Source: Pararhizobium gei (lineage in GTDB: Bacteria > Pseudomonadota > Alphaproteobacteria > Rhizobiales > Rhizobiaceae). From it: a stretch of 64,000 nt of DNA. Position 1 is the first letter of the stretch. Every line of letters starts with the position of its first letter. The position numbers were made by a program, and so were the translations under genes. Where the stretch lies: the NCBI RefSeq assembly GCF_029223885.1, contig NZ_CP119409.1:3126001-3190000 (forward strand). The letters run 5' to 3'. The notes below the pieces were generated by a model, which saw nothing but the letters and a program-made list of their open reading frames with translations, was not told the DNA's origin and made no database searches. This document shows positions 27,163-37,251 of this stretch, in pieces.

Positions 27163-27630
27163 ATGTTCGGAATGTCTGTCTTCCAGTCCGTACTGGAGCG
27201 GTTGAAAGCAGAACAGGACGAAGAATCGGGATCGCACGAGGCCAGGGAGACCCTGCTGCCCGTCCGCGGTCTCAACGGCGGCTTTGTTCGCGCCATCGAC
27301 ACATCCGGACCCTTTGCCAGCGGAACGGTGCAACGCGCTTATCTCGACACGGCGGGGGAAGATATGTTCGTGCCACCCAAGCCTATGGCCGACCCCGTCA
27401 TGCCGGATCATCTCGCTCGCATCGCGCCACACGACGTTGCTTGGGAGTTGGGTCTCAAAGAGACGGATACCGTGACGCTACTTGCCGAAAAACGCCGCCG
27501 CTTCGCCGCGGAAAACCACCCCGATCGCCATCATCGCGATTTCCGTGCCAATGCGACACTTCGCATGAAGATTGCCAATATGCTGATCGACGAGGCGCTG
27601 CGCCGCCTCCGCGCGCCTCGGATTGACTAG
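27163..27630 (+). CDS. J-domain-like protein
   Basis: A 155-residue cytosolic protein. The C-terminal part resembles a DnaJ J-domain: PHDVAWELGL, LLAEKRRRFAAENHPDRHHRDFR (with the HPD motif), and MKIANMLIDEALRRLR as the last helix. The N-terminal half has no recognised domain. A J-domain-like fold that stimulates DnaK is inferred from HPD. A second Met, 3 codons in, is an alternative start. Its stop overlaps the next gene tail to tail by 4 nt. Confidence 0.6.
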   Translation: MFGMSVFQSVLERLKAEQDEESGSHEARETLLPVRGLNGGFVRAIDTSGPFASGTVQRAYLDTAGEDMFVPPKPMADPVMPDHLARIAPHDVAWELGLKETDTVTLLAEKRRRFAAENHPDRHHRDFRANATLRMKIANMLIDEALRRLRAPRID

Positions 27631-27863
27631 GATGGCTCGGATGGCGTGTCCGGTTTCACGTCCACGGGCGTTTCAGTTTTCGGCTTGAAAAAGATGATCA
27701 GCACGCAGGCCGTATAGGCCGTGACGGCGAGAAAGATCATGCCCCAGGTATTTTCGCCCTGACGGAACTCCACCGCCGTCCAGATGGCGCAGAAGCCGAC
27801 GATCAGCAACCGCACCCAAAGGCGCCGGTAAAACGGATGGTCGGGATCGATGAACTTGATCAT
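27627..27863 (-). CDS. small membrane protein (DUF3329-like)
   Basis: A 78-residue protein starting at the ATG of MIKFIDPDHPFYRRLWVR. Two hydrophobic segments are clear: LLIVGFCAIWTAVEF and TWGMIFLAVTAYTACVLIIFF, followed by a charged, Pro-rich tail. This shape matches small rhizobial inner-membrane proteins annotated as DUF3329; function unknown. The gene points toward the J-like gene and is separate from the ROK gene upstream. Confidence 0.55.
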   Translation of the reverse strand: MIKFIDPDHPFYRRLWVRLLIVGFCAIWTAVEFRQGENTWGMIFLAVTAYTACVLIIFFKPKTETPVDVKPDTPSEPS

Positions 27864-27966
27864 GCATGGCATCCTTGCAATTGGGGTCTTAAAACCCCGA
27901 TGCTGAGCTTTATGTCTAAAAACATCCGTTCCGCAAGACGGCACATCTCTTCGCTTGACGGAAGCG

Positions 27967-29205
27967 TCAATTATCGCTGCTTCCGGCAGAAACCTGCCTG
28001 AACGCAGCAATATCATGATCGAGGTCAGTCAGAGCCCGGTTGAGATGCCCCTCGAAAACGAGCCGTTGTTCGTCGAAGAGAACGGATATGTCCGGCCGCC
28101 CCTGCAGCCGCACCTCATGCGACTGTTCCATCCCCTCGTCTATGCCGCGTTGGATGAGGTCGTAATAGCGCACCCCGGGACCGGTGATATGGATCGGCAT
28201 GCGCCCGTACAGGCTGAGCAGGCGCGACAGACCGTTTCCGAGCGCAACGCCTGCTTGCCTGAAAGCATAGCCCGCCATCCGGTTTCCCTGCCGGGCCCCG
28301 GCGGCAATCTTGTCCATCTCGACAAGGGGGACGAATTTCGCCGGAATGGTGTCAGGGGGCACCTCGAAAGCTGCCCGCAATATGCCGTAAAACCCGGCCG
28401 ATGCCTCGATGCAGCCGAATGACCCGCACCGGCATAGACAGCCATTGGCGGCGTGAAACATATGGCCAAAGTTCGGCGCCGTCACCTCAAGCTCTCCAAA
28501 ACGATCCTTGCGCGCAATGCCAAGGCCGATGCTGTGGCCGAGCGACAGGGCCGCAAGCGCCCGGAATGTCGAGCCGCCCTCAGCCGAATCAGCCTTCATG
28601 CCGAGTGCCTGCGCGACGAGCAGCGTCTCGTTGTTCAGCGACACCTTGGCGCCCCAGCCCGGTCCCAAAAGGCCGGCGAAGTCGATCTGTTCACCGCCGA
28701 ACACCGGAGACCACAGCAGTCGCGCGCCATCCGCCTCCACGATGCCCTTGCTGCTGATCGAAAGACCAAGGATCTGCGCCTTCTCGAGGCTCGAGCGTCG
28801 CACAAGCCGTTCCAGCGCGTCGGCAAACCCCTCGGCGAAGTGCTTGGTCCCGACAATCTTGTGATTGCGCGCCTCTTCGAAACGGTCGATCAGACGTCCG
28901 GAATAGTCGATCAGGGAATATTGCACGAGATCGGAGGAAATGCGCACCGCGATGATATAGCCGCTATCGCGACGCTGCGAAAACAACACGCGCGGACGGC
29001 CCCTGCCCGTGTGTGCCTGCTGCTCGATCTTACCAATCACGCCGGAGCGTTCCAGTTCCGCCGTGATTGCGGAAACCGTCGCGGAGGCAAGGCCGGTATG
29101 ATCGCAAATGCCTGTATGCGAGAGCTGGCCCATGCGCCTGAGGGCCGCAAGCACCAGCGCACTGTTTTGCTGACGCACCACTTCGGTGCTCGATTTCGTC
29201 AGCAT
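27967..29205 (-). CDS. ROK-family transcriptional repressor (XylR-like)
   Basis: A 412-residue ROK repressor. The N-terminal winged HTH is ALVLAALRRMGQLSHTGICDHTGLASATVSAIT, the ROK domain follows with LGLSISSKGIVEADG, and the Zn-binding loop is CLCRCGSFGCIEA. The C-terminal half contains FRQAGVALGNGLSRLLSLYGRMPIHITGPG, but lacks a clean ATP-binding glucokinase signature, as in NagC/XylR. It is divergent from xylF, with a perfect palindromic operator in between; this supports control of xylose uptake. Confidence 0.85.
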   Translation of the reverse strand: MLTKSSTEVVRQQNSALVLAALRRMGQLSHTGICDHTGLASATVSAITAELERSGVIGKIEQQAHTGRGRPRVLFSQRRDSGYIIAVRISSDLVQYSLIDYSGRLIDRFEEARNHKIVGTKHFAEGFADALERLVRRSSLEKAQILGLSISSKGIVEADGARLLWSPVFGGEQIDFAGLLGPGWGAKVSLNNETLLVAQALGMKADSAEGGSTFRALAALSLGHSIGLGIARKDRFGELEVTAPNFGHMFHAANGCLCRCGSFGCIEASAGFYGILRAAFEVPPDTIPAKFVPLVEMDKIAAGARQGNRMAGYAFRQAGVALGNGLSRLLSLYGRMPIHITGPGVRYYDLIQRGIDEGMEQSHEVRLQGRPDISVLFDEQRLVFEGHLNRALTDLDHDIAAFRQVSAGSSDN

Positions 29206-29293
29206 TCGCCTTTCCCGCCGCTCCCCAAATCGTTCACAACTTCATGCCCCTCCCAAGGCATCCATCGGCCCTTCAGGCTACCAGAAAGCCTTG

Positions 29294-29343
29294 TTGACAG
29301 CCCGGAAAATCTCTGACATCTATTTTCTCGACTGTCGAGAAAA
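29294..29343 (+). promoter_or_regulatory. xylF promoter with palindromic ROK operator
   Basis: TTGACA at 29294-29299 is a good -35. Downstream, TTTTCTCGAC (29323-29332) and GTCGAGAAAA (29334-29343) are a perfect inverted pair with a single central T. The palindrome covers the expected -10/+1 region, as for a repressor. It lies between the divergent ROK gene and xylF. Confidence 0.75.
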
Positions 29344-29430
29344 AACTCATCCGGGTTATCGACAGACACTCTACCGGTCGGGATCGTGGGGAGGTTCGCG
29401 CGGACGGCCGGTGACAATTGGGAGGAATTC

Positions 29431-30471
29431 ATGAAATCAGTTTTGAGACTGATGGCAGGCGTTGCCATCATTGCATCCATGCATTCGGCCGCGATCGCCA
29501 AGGATCTGGTCGTAGGCGTTTCCTGGTCGAATTTCCAGGAAGAACGCTGGAAGACCGACGAAGCTGCCATCAAGGCAGCGCTCGAGGCATCCGGCGACAA
29601 GTACATTTCCGCTGACGCCCAGGCGTCCGCCGCAAAGCAGCTGACCGACATCGAATCGCTGATTGCCCAGGGTGCCAACGCCCTCATCGTTCTGGCGCAG
29701 GATAGCGAAGCCATCGGCCCGGCCATCGAGAAGGCCGCCGCCGAAGGAATTCCGGTCGTCGGTTACGACCGCCTGATCGAAAATCCGGCTGCCTATTACA
29801 TCACCTTCGACAACAAGGAAGTCGGCCGTCTGCAGGCAGCAGCCGTGTACAAGGTCAAGCCGGAAGGCAATTACGTCTTCATCAAGGGCGCATCGACCGA
29901 CCCGAACGCGGACTTCCTGTTTTCGGGACAGTTGGAAGTCCTCAAGGAAGCCATGGACGCCGGCAAGATCAAGAATGTCGGAGAAGCCTATACGGACGGC
30001 TGGAAGCCTGAAGCTGCCCAGAAGAACATGGAGCAGTTCCTGACGGCCAACGACAACAAGGTCGATGGCGTCGTGTCCTCGAACGACGGCATGGCCGGCG
30101 GCGTTGTCGCGGCTCTCGAAGCCCAGGGTCTTGCAGGCTCGGTGCCGGTTTCCGGCCAGGACGGCGACAAGGCCGCCCTGAACCGTGTCGCATTGGGTAC
30201 GCAGACCGTGTCTGTCTGGAAGGACTCGCGCGAACTCGGCAAGAAGGCCGGCGAAATTGCCGTGGCACTTGCCGGCGGCGCCGAAATGGGCGCCGTCGAA
30301 GGCACGGTCAAGTTCTCCGGCGGTCCGAAGGGAGTCGAGATGAACTCCTTCTTCATCGCTCCCCAGCCGATTACCAAGGACAATCTCAACGTCGTCATCG
30401 ACGCCGGCTGGATTTCCAAGGAAGAAACCTGCCAGGGCGTCAAGGCCGGAACCGTTGCCGTCTGCAACTGA
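29431..30471 (+). CDS. xylF: xylose-type ABC transporter substrate-binding protein
   Basis: A 346-residue periplasmic binding protein of the ribose/xylose family. The signal peptide is [22 protein letters not shown], then [21 protein letters not shown]. Ligand-site segments [11 protein letters not shown] and [33 protein letters not shown] and [11 protein letters not shown] match xylose-binding proteins. The ATG at 29431 has GGGAGGAA in front. First gene of xylFHG with a divergent ROK repressor. The window carries no xylA or xylB, so the assignment to xylose rests on similarity. Confidence 0.87.
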   Translation: MKSVLRLMAGVAIIASMHSAAIAKDLVVGVSWSNFQEERWKTDEAAIKAALEASGDKYISADAQASAAKQLTDIESLIAQGANALIVLAQDSEAIGPAIEKAAAEGIPVVGYDRLIENPAAYYITFDNKEVGRLQAAAVYKVKPEGNYVFIKGASTDPNADFLFSGQLEVLKEAMDAGKIKNVGEAYTDGWKPEAAQKNMEQFLTANDNKVDGVVSSNDGMAGGVVAALEAQGLAGSVPVSGQDGDKAALNRVALGTQTVSVWKDSRELGKKAGEIAVALAGGAEMGAVEGTVKFSGGPKGVEMNSFFIAPQPITKDNLNVVIDAGWISKEETCQGVKAGTVAVCN

Positions 30472-30509
30472 TCCAGTCCTGAACGCGAATTTGTAAAGTC
30501 CCGTCGCGA

Positions 30510-30536
30510 GCGCCGCAGCGAACTTCGTTGCGGCGC
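30510..30536 (+). promoter_or_regulatory. intercistronic hairpin after xylF
   Basis: GCGCCGCAGCGAA and TTCGTTGCGGCGC match at 12 of 13 positions around a single C, giving a GC-rich stem of about 11 bp with a short loop. It lies between xylF and xylH and probably protects or attenuates the transcript so that xylF exceeds the permease. Confidence 0.6.
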
Positions 30537-30586
30537 TTCTCCGATGCGACATCGCAAGACAAGAATAAAGGGGGAGTATTCAGGAC

Positions 30587-31912
30587 ATGGCGAACACCAC
30601 CATTGCCGCGCCTGCAAACAGCCTGCGCCAGACGCAGAACACGGCCATGCAGAGATTTCTACAGGCGACGGAAATCGACACGCGCCTTCTCGGCATGATA
30701 GCGGCCCTGCTGATCATCTGGCTCGGCTTCCAGATCTCCACCGGCGGCCTTTTCAGCGGCCTTTTCCTGACACCGCGCAACCTGTGGAACCTCACGGTCC
30801 AGGCGGCCTCCGTCTCGGTCATGGCGACGGGTATGGTGCTCGTCATCGTTACCCGCAATATCGATCTGTCCGTGGGCTCTATCCTTGGCTTCGTCGGCAT
30901 GATCATGGCGATCACCCAGGCGAGATTTCTACCGCCGCTCATTGGCTTCGACAATCCGGCCACCTGGATCATCGCACTCGTCGTCGGCATTCTGCTCGGA
31001 ACAGCCATCGGCGCCTTTCAGGGGCTGATCATCGCCTTTCTCAACGTCCCCTCCTTCATCGTGACGCTGGGCGGCCTTCTCGTCTGGCGCGCCGGCGCCT
31101 TCCTGCTCGTCAGCGGCGCGACGGTGGCGCCGATGGATAGCACGTTCCGGCTGATGGGTGGCGGCGCCGAAGGCTCGATCGGGGCGACGGCAAGCTGGAT
31201 CGTCGGCGTGGTCGCCTGCCTCGTCATCGCCGCCTCGATCATCCATTCGCGCAAGCAGCGCAAGCGTTTCGGTTTTCCGCTCCGCCCTGTCTGGGCTGAA
31301 TATTTTCTCGCCACCGTCGGTTGCCTCACCGTTCTCGGCGCCGTCTGGGTGCTGAACAGCTACTACATGCCCATCAACCTCGCCAAGAAATATGCCGAGG
31401 CCAACAACATCCCCTGGCCGGAAGGCGGTTTGCAAATTCCGCTCGGCATCGCCATCCCGGTCCTGATGGCAGTCGGCATCGCCATCGCCATGAGCTTCCT
31501 CACGACCCGCACCCGCTTCGGCCGTTATGTCTTTGCGATCGGCGGCAATCCGGAAGCAGCCGAACTCGCAGGCATCAAGACCCGTTGGGTAACGGTGCGC
31601 ATCTTCGCGTTGATGGGCGCGCTCTGCGCCATCGCTGCGGCAATCTCCACCGCCCGCCTCAACGCCGCCACCAATGCGCAGGGTACACTCGACGAGTTGT
31701 ACACGATCGCCGCAGCCGTCATCGGCGGCACATCGCTCGCCGGCGGCATGGGAACGATCGCCGGTGCCGTTCTGGGTGCCATTGTCATGCAATCGCTGCA
31801 ATCGGGCATGGTCCTTCTGCGGGTCGATACGCCGCTGCAGAGCATCGTCATCGGCATCGTGCTGGTCATGGCCGTCTGGCTCGACACCGTCTATCGCGGC
31901 CGAGCGAAATAA
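30587..31912 (+). CDS. xylH: xylose-type ABC transporter permease
   Basis: A 441-residue inner-membrane permease of the CUT2 family, longer than GguB, as usual for XylH. Typical segments are [71 protein letters not shown] and [21 protein letters not shown]. About twelve hydrophobic helices are visible, including a central cytosolic loop rich in charged residues. A GGGGGAG ribosome site precedes the ATG. It works with xylF and xylG. Confidence 0.9.
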   Translation: MANTTIAAPANSLRQTQNTAMQRFLQATEIDTRLLGMIAALLIIWLGFQISTGGLFSGLFLTPRNLWNLTVQAASVSVMATGMVLVIVTRNIDLSVGSILGFVGMIMAITQARFLPPLIGFDNPATWIIALVVGILLGTAIGAFQGLIIAFLNVPSFIVTLGGLLVWRAGAFLLVSGATVAPMDSTFRLMGGGAEGSIGATASWIVGVVACLVIAASIIHSRKQRKRFGFPLRPVWAEYFLATVGCLTVLGAVWVLNSYYMPINLAKKYAEANNIPWPEGGLQIPLGIAIPVLMAVGIAIAMSFLTTRTRFGRYVFAIGGNPEAAELAGIKTRWVTVRIFALMGALCAIAAAISTARLNAATNAQGTLDELYTIAAAVIGGTSLAGGMGTIAGAVLGAIVMQSLQSGMVLLRVDTPLQSIVIGIVLVMAVWLDTVYRGRAK

Positions 31913-31926
31913 GAGGAGTTCGAACA

Positions 31927-32712
31927 ATGACGGAACAGCGCACTCCCCTCGTGGAGATGAAGAACATCTCCATCTCCTTCGGCGGCATTCATGCGGTCGA
32001 CAACGCGTCGATCGATCTGTATCCGGGCGAAGTCGTCGCCCTGCTCGGGCACAACGGCGCGGGAAAATCGACGCTGATCAAGGTCCTGTCCGGTGCCTAC
32101 AAGCGCGATGCCGGAAACATCCTGATCAACGGCGAAGAAGTCCATATCAGCAACCCGCGCGACGCCAAGAAGCACGGCATAGAAACCATCTACCAGACGC
32201 TTGCCGTCGCCGACAATGTCGATGCCGCCGCAAACCTCTATCTCGGCCGCGAACTGCGCACCCCCTGGGGCACGCTGGACGATGTCGCGATGGAAGCGAA
32301 GGCCCGCGAAGTCATGGGACGCCTCAACCCCAACTTCCGCCGCTTCAAGGAGCCGGTGAAGGCCTTGTCCGGCGGTCAGCGCCAGTCGGTCGCCATCGCC
32401 CGCGCCATCCTGTTCGACGCCCGCATCCTGATCATGGACGAGCCGACGGCAGCGCTTGGGCCCCAGGAAACGGCGCAGGTCGGCGAACTGATCAAACAGC
32501 TGAAGCGGGAAGGCATCGGCATTTTCCTGATCAGCCACGACATCCACGACGTCTTCGACCTCGCCGATCGCGTCTCGGTCATGAAGAACGGCCAGGTGGT
32601 GGGGCATGCCCGAACAGAGGACGTGACCAAGGACGAAGTTCTCGGCATGATCATCCTCGGCAAGGTGCCGCCCAAGGCGATCGCCGGTCCGGGCGCAATG
32701 CAGACGGCGTAA
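31927..32712 (+). CDS. xylG: xylose-type ABC transporter ATPase (single domain)
   Basis: A 261-residue ABC ATPase: Walker [17 protein letters not shown], the Q-loop region [23 protein letters not shown], signature [17 protein letters not shown], Walker [15 protein letters not shown] and H-loop [13 protein letters not shown]. Only one nucleotide-binding domain, unlike the double-domain GguA. GAGGAG at 31913-31918 precedes the ATG, 14 nt after xylH. Last gene of the operon; a rhizobial palindrome follows. Confidence 0.9.
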   Translation: MTEQRTPLVEMKNISISFGGIHAVDNASIDLYPGEVVALLGHNGAGKSTLIKVLSGAYKRDAGNILINGEEVHISNPRDAKKHGIETIYQTLAVADNVDAAANLYLGRELRTPWGTLDDVAMEAKAREVMGRLNPNFRRFKEPVKALSGGQRQSVAIARAILFDARILIMDEPTAALGPQETAQVGELIKQLKREGIGIFLISHDIHDVFDLADRVSVMKNGQVVGHARTEDVTKDEVLGMIILGKVPPKAIAGPGAMQTA

Positions 32713-32748
32713 GGGCAGTTCAGGTTGCTGGGAGTTTGCGGAGGGTCC

Positions 32749-32875
32749 ACCCCCCTCTGTCACTTCGTGACATCTCCCCCACAAGGGGGGAGATCATTCT
32801 TTTTCCTTAGCCCTAAAGCCAGTTGTGATCTCCCCCCTTGTGGGGGAGATGTCGGCGTCGCCGACAGAGGGGGGT
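32749..32875. repeat. RIME-like rhizobial intergenic palindrome
   Basis: Two long arms are inverted copies of each other around a 29-nt AT-rich centre: CCCCCTCTGTCACTTCG-type sequence plus CATCTCCCCCACAAGGGG (32749-32796), and its counterpart CCCCTTGTGGGGGAGATG plus CCGACAGAGGGGGG (32826-32875). Each arm has its own inner hairpin (GTCACTTCGTGAC; GTCGGCGTCGCCGAC). It matches the mosaic intergenic elements common in Rhizobiaceae. It separates convergent xylG and photolyase genes. Confidence 0.75.
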
Positions 32876-32928
32876 AAGCCTCTCCGACTTCGGACAGAAT
32901 GGTGCCCCTCACCTAAAATAACCACTCA

Positions 32929-34476
32929 CTACACCCGCTCGGCACGATCCAGAACCGCCAGAAACGCAGCTGCACTTCTCAGGTAATCACCCTTCTTCGC
33001 CGCGCTCATCTTCTCCCACGCCGCATAGACCGGCCCGAGCCGCGGGTTGCGTTTCAGCTTGTCCGCGTTGCGGTCGATGAAATCCCAGTACAGCGCGTTG
33101 AACGGGCAGGCCCCCTCGCCTGTCTTCTTTTTAACATCATAGCGACAGGTCTCGCAGTAATTCGACATGCGATTGATATAGTTGCCGCCAGCGGCATAGG
33201 GCTTTGAGCCCAGAAAACCCCCATCGGCGAACTGGCTCATGCCGATGACGTTGGGCAGTTCCACCCACTCGTAGGCATCGGCATAGACCTCCAGATACCA
33301 TTCATGCACCGCCTGCGGCCTGATCCCGGCTAGCAGCGCGAAGTTTCCGGTGATCATCAACCGCTGGATATGATGGGCATAGGCATTGTCGCGGGTCTCG
33401 GAGATGACCGTGTGCAGGCAATTCATGTCCGTCTCGGCCGTCCAGTAAAAGTCCGGCATCGGCCGTTCAGCCTTGAGAAAATTGACCTCCCGGTAGTCCG
33501 GCATCTTCAGCCAGTAGACGCCGCGAATATATTCGCGCCAGCCGATAATCTGCCGGATGAAGCCCTCGACGGAATTCAATGGGGCATCTCCGGCAAGATA
33601 GGCCGTCTCGACGCGCCGGCAGACATCAAGCGGATCGAGCAGTCCGGCGTTGATGTAGAAGGACAGGAGCGAATGGCTGAGAAACGGATCGGATGACAGC
33701 ATCGCATCCTGCCGCTCGCCGAAGGTCCCAAGCTGTTCTGCGACGAATCCGTCCAGAAGAACTTGTGCATCGGCGGCCGTGACGGCGAAATCGAAATTCT
33801 CGAGCGACCCGAAATGCGCCGGAAAACGACGGGCGACCAATTCCAGCACGTCCTTCGTGATGGCATCCGGCGCAACCCCTTTCCGCTTGGGCGCAAAAAG
33901 GTCCGGTGCGGCAGGTTTGCGGTTTTCCGCGTCGAAATTCCAACGCCCCCCTTCCGGCTCGTCTCGACGCATCAACAGACCGGTCTTGCGACGCATGTCG
34001 CGGTAGAAATACTCCATCCGAAGCTGTCCGCGATCCTTGGCCCAAGCCGCGAATTCTGCGCGCGAACACAGGAAACGGCTGTCGGGCAGGATATGGACGG
34101 GACGATGCAACGCCCCCGACCAGGCCTCGATCATCTGAAGAACCCGCCATTCACCGGGCTCGGTGATCCGCACCGCCTCGGGATCCCAGCGCCGGACGGC
34201 ACGCTCCAGCTCCCCGGTGAACGAACCGGCATTGTCCGGCGCGTCCAGCACCGTGTAATCGACGCTGAACCCTTGCTGGCGAAGCTCAGCCGCAAAATGC
34301 CGCATCGCCGAGAAGATGAAGGCGATCTTCTTCGGGTGATGGCGGACATAGGTCGCCTCCTCCAGGACTTCGCACATCAGCACAACATCGCGTCCCGGAT
34401 CAAACCCGTCCAGGCTGCTGATCGCCGGCGACAGTTGATCGCCGAGAATGAAAACCAGAGTGCTGGCCTTTACCAT
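32929..34476 (-). CDS. phrB: Fe-S bacterial cryptochrome/photolyase, PhrB type
   Basis: A 515-residue light-driven DNA-repair enzyme of the FeS-BCP group, which repairs (6-4) photoproducts in Agrobacterium. Starts STLVFILGDQLSPAI. FAD/lumazine-site parts such as GFIRQIIGWREYIRGVYWLKMP and RLMITGNFALLAGI-RPQAVHEWY are present. Cluster cysteines: one in TDMNCLHT (about 353) and Cys441, Cys444 and Cys457 in NYCETCRYDVKKKTGEGACP, which line up with the four known PhrB ligands. The start overlaps the SDR stop by 7 nt. Confidence 0.92.
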   Translation of the reverse strand: MVKASTLVFILGDQLSPAISSLDGFDPGRDVVLMCEVLEEATYVRHHPKKIAFIFSAMRHFAAELRQQGFSVDYTVLDAPDNAGSFTGELERAVRRWDPEAVRITEPGEWRVLQMIEAWSGALHRPVHILPDSRFLCSRAEFAAWAKDRGQLRMEYFYRDMRRKTGLLMRRDEPEGGRWNFDAENRKPAAPDLFAPKRKGVAPDAITKDVLELVARRFPAHFGSLENFDFAVTAADAQVLLDGFVAEQLGTFGERQDAMLSSDPFLSHSLLSFYINAGLLDPLDVCRRVETAYLAGDAPLNSVEGFIRQIIGWREYIRGVYWLKMPDYREVNFLKAERPMPDFYWTAETDMNCLHTVISETRDNAYAHHIQRLMITGNFALLAGIRPQAVHEWYLEVYADAYEWVELPNVIGMSQFADGGFLGSKPYAAGGNYINRMSNYCETCRYDVKKKTGEGACPFNALYWDFIDRNADKLKRNPRLGPVYAAWEKMSAAKKGDYLRSAAAFLAVLDRAERV

Positions 34477-35165
34477 TCTATAGCTTGCCCGTCATAGGCG
34501 AAGAACCCGCCGGTGGAAGACGCTTGCAGGCCGTCTAGGACGCCGATCAATTGCGCCGCAGCGTCCTGTGGCTGCGTACCCTCGCCATGGCGAAAGGGGG
34601 CCGTCAGCGATGTGGCAACCGTGCCGGGGTGAAGGGCAACGACGACGGCCTGGGGATGTGTCCTAGCGATCTCGACAGAGGCGGTTTTGACGATCTGGTT
34701 GAGCGCCGCCTTGGCGGCCCTGTAGCCGATCCACCCGCCGAGCTTGTTGTCGCCGATCGAACCGACACGGGCTGACAGCGTCGCAAATACGGCACGCCGT
34801 CCCCGCGGCATCAAAGGCACGAAATGCTTGAGGATGAGGGCGGGACCGGTCGCATTGACCGCGAATTGACGTGCCATGGCAACCGGATCGATCGCCCGCA
34901 GACTTTTCTCCGGACCGACCCCTTCAATCTCTAATGCGCCTGTGGCATCGAAGACCAGATCCATCCCGCCATGCTGCTGTTTGATTCCCGCAGCCGCCGT
35001 GTGGATCGTGCTTTCGTCATTGAGATCGAGCCCGGTGCCGCTCCGCGACAAACGAACGAGGACGGCGCAATTCGGGTCGTCTGCCAGCCTGTCGGCGAAT
35101 GCGGCGCCAATCCCGCCGCTGGCACCGATGACCGTCGCCTTGAAAGCTTTGCCCAGAGAATCCAT
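34470..35165 (-). CDS. short-chain dehydrogenase/reductase
   Basis: A 231-residue SDR. NAD(P) motif VIGASGGIGAAFADRLA lies at the N-terminus, DATG (as NNAG equivalent), the Ser of ATLSARVGSIGDN, and the catalytic YRAAKAALNQIVKTASVE with Tyr and Lys. The end is VVVALHPGTVATSLTAPF. I choose ATG at 35163-35165; a Met four codons earlier is an alternative. The stop overlaps the photolyase start by 7 nt, so the two form one unit; the pairing of this SDR type with photolyases suggests a chromophore or stress role, but the substrate is unknown. Confidence 0.85.
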   Translation of the reverse strand: MDSLGKAFKATVIGASGGIGAAFADRLADDPNCAVLVRLSRSGTGLDLNDESTIHTAAAGIKQQHGGMDLVFDATGALEIEGVGPEKSLRAIDPVAMARQFAVNATGPALILKHFVPLMPRGRRAVFATLSARVGSIGDNKLGGWIGYRAAKAALNQIVKTASVEIARTHPQAVVVALHPGTVATSLTAPFRHGEGTQPQDAAAQLIGVLDGLQASSTGGFFAYDGQAIEW

Positions 35166-35314
35166 TCTTCCCCCCATGAACGCCAGCCTACCTGCAGCTC
35201 CAGGCAAATGCGAGGTTCGCCAAGCATGCGGGATCGCGACCAATTGAAGCTCCTCTTCGTCGTGAAATTCGTGAGAGGACACGCATTCACCATTGATGCA
35301 CCGCCTGACCTGAG

Positions 35315-36952
35315 CTATGAACCGGACACAGCCTGCTTCGGCGATGATAAACCGCCGCGGATGCACCCGTAGCTCAGCTGGATAGAGTACTGCCCTCCGA
35401 AGGCAGGGGTCACTGGTTCGAATCCAGTCGGGTGCACCATTTCTATTTTGTTAGTCGCTAGGTCTTCTAAGATCTTGAACGGCAACGTTGTTTCGGCGGT
35501 TCGAAAGCCCAATTCCGGGGCATATTGCAAATGTTCAGTGAAGACCAGTTTTCGTACCGCTCGACGATCTTCGACGTTTCCTGTTTCCCATAAATTATAA
35601 GGACTTGCGAGAAACTCCAAAGCGGTTCGTAAGGTTGAGTCGAAATCCGGGAGGTTTTGTGCCGAGTTTTGGATTTTTTCGGAAAGCGCGATCTTCTGCC
35701 TTTGAAGATCAACCAAGCGCGACTCATATACTTGAACCAATTCCGGATTTGAGGCATTCGCGATCCGATCAATCAGAAGTCCGATCGACTTCTCGGTGGA
35801 CCCCACCTCACGTCTGACAGAGGCAGTGCGTTCGGCCGAGCCGGCTGACCGCTTTTCCCAGATTTCGCGAAAAATACTGGTAGCAATCTCAATGACCTCG
35901 TCGGTAGGCGTCATCGCCCTCAGTAGCGTTTCGAACTGACTGTGCATCTCGTCACGGCTAAACGACTTTCTATAACGCGGGCAGATCCTATTCAGACAGA
36001 AATAGTACGGATACTCTGCGTATCGTCCGCGTGAATATGCACCTCCTATCAGCCGATTGCAGTGTGCACATTGGACAGCTTGCCGGAGCGGAAAGTGTTG
36101 GCTAACATCAGCTCGAGCTGGTGTTTTGGCGTTCTCATTCAGGCGAGTTTGGATTTTTTGATACGTTTCGTATGTGATCAGTCCCTGGTGATGCCCCTGT
36201 CTGATTGAAACTTTCCACGGCAGATACTCGATCATACCCGCATAAAGCACGCAGGTCAGCATTTCCGTAACGCGATCAAATTTGACGGTTCCATCTGACT
36301 GTTTAGGGTAACCGGGACTATCTTGCAGGAACCGCTGCACTTCCGCTTTTGTTTGAAAGCGACCATTCGCAAACCCATGGAGCGCTTCGGTTACGATCGC
36401 CGCTATAGGCTCTAAGGGTATCAAGGTGTTTTGTCCGGCGATTCTAGCGAACTTGTATGCGGGTGGCTTGGATGAGAAACACCAGTAGCCGTTTAAAAGA
36501 CGCCCTCGCATGCGGTTGCGAACCTGCTCGCCGTTTTTCTGTCGCTGATGCTGGCTGACGCTGGCCAGGAGGTTCTCGACGAGGACGTCATCGGAGCTGT
36601 CGCCAAATTCGAATGATGGGCATTGGAGCTGTGCGCCCGTAGCCGCAATCTGAGCACGTAGTTTGTGATGAACGATGACGCTTCGCGCAAGTCGCGTAAT
36701 ATCGTCTATGATGACGATAGCTGTGGCGCCACGGACCCGTTTCAAGAAACTAATCATGGCTGCAAAGCCTGGGCGATCATCAGTCCCGCCAGTTCTGTCG
36801 TCCGTGAAAATCATTGAGAGTTCGGGATATCCGCGGTTTCGCGCGTAGTCTCTGATGCGCGCCTCTTGCGACCCTAAGCCGTCGCCTTCTCGGACTTGCT
36901 TCTTTCCCGACACGCGCGCGTAGCCTAAAATCACGATTTTTTTGTCCGACAT
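35315..36952 (-). CDS. large serine recombinase
   Basis: A 545-residue site-specific serine integrase/resolvase. Catalytic domain: [10 protein letters not shown] with Ser15, then [28 protein letters not shown] and [10 protein letters not shown]; the recombinase domain follows ([27 protein letters not shown]), then a zinc ribbon, [15 protein letters not shown] and [11 protein letters not shown], and a coiled-coil region. The last residues ([19 protein letters not shown] and onward) are translated from the tRNA-Arg gene antisense, which this frame crosses. It is the third gene of an overlapping operon and the likely integrase of the island. Confidence 0.88.
   Translation of the reverse strand: MSDKKIVILGYARVSGKKQVREGDGLGSQEARIRDYARNRGYPELSMIFTDDRTGGTDDRPGFAAMISFLKRVRGATAIVIIDDITRLARSVIVHHKLRAQIAATGAQLQCPSFEFGDSSDDVLVENLLASVSQHQRQKNGEQVRNRMRGRLLNGYWCFSSKPPAYKFARIAGQNTLIPLEPIAAIVTEALHGFANGRFQTKAEVQRFLQDSPGYPKQSDGTVKFDRVTEMLTCVLYAGMIEYLPWKVSIRQGHHQGLITYETYQKIQTRLNENAKTPARADVSQHFPLRQAVQCAHCNRLIGGAYSRGRYAEYPYYFCLNRICPRYRKSFSRDEMHSQFETLLRAMTPTDEVIEIATSIFREIWEKRSAGSAERTASVRREVGSTEKSIGLLIDRIANASNPELVQVYESRLVDLQRQKIALSEKIQNSAQNLPDFDSTLRTALEFLASPYNLWETGNVEDRRAVRKLVFTEHLQYAPELGFRTAETTLPFKILEDLATNKIEMVHPTGFEPVTPAFGGQYSIQLSYGCIRGGLSSPKQAVSGS
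35363..35439 (+). tRNA. tRNA-Arg (anticodon CCG)
   Basis: A full cloverleaf: acceptor GCACCCG / CGGGTGC, D-arm GCTC...GAGT, anticodon stem CTGCC / GGCAG with loop CTCCGAA (anticodon CCG, reading CGG), T-arm ACTGG / CCAGT with TTCGAAT, discriminator A and an encoded CCA. It is the apparent insertion site of the island: the recombinase operon starts on the opposite strand right across its 3' end. Confidence 0.95.
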
Positions 36953-37251
36953 GGCCTTTTTCTCCTCTTGTTTAAAGCTTCCGTTGTATGTGGGTGAACC
37001 CTGCGACTGTGTTGGCGTTCTGCAGATCGTTTTCGCCGCTCCCGCCGGGGTTGGATCTGACAGGCAAGCGGTACGCTACTCGGCGGTGGAGCAGTCGCCT
37101 GCTGCACAGAATCTGTGCCAAACGCACGGTCAACAAAGCTCTCCATTATCGTATGTAAAACAGCGAGGAGATCGTGCTGAGCGCGGGGCGTTTCGCCAGT
37201 CCGCTCAAGAAACAGATGGACAGCTTTGGAGGGCGTCTCAATCTTGGTCAT
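36931..37251 (-). CDS. unknown small basic protein in the recombinase operon
   Basis: A 106-residue protein with no recognised domain. Start ATG at 37249-37251 ([20 protein letters not shown]), a helical first half ([20 protein letters not shown]) and a strongly basic, low-complexity second half ([29 protein letters not shown]). It overlaps the upstream resolvase gene by 14 nt and the downstream integrase by 22 nt, so it is probably translated with both. A DNA-binding accessory factor for recombination is my inference. Confidence 0.6.
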   Translation of the reverse strand: MTKIETPSKAVHLFLERTGETPRAQHDLLAVLHTIMESFVDRAFGTDSVQQATAPPPSSVPLACQIQPRRERRKRSAERQHSRRVHPHTTEALNKRRKRPCRTKKS

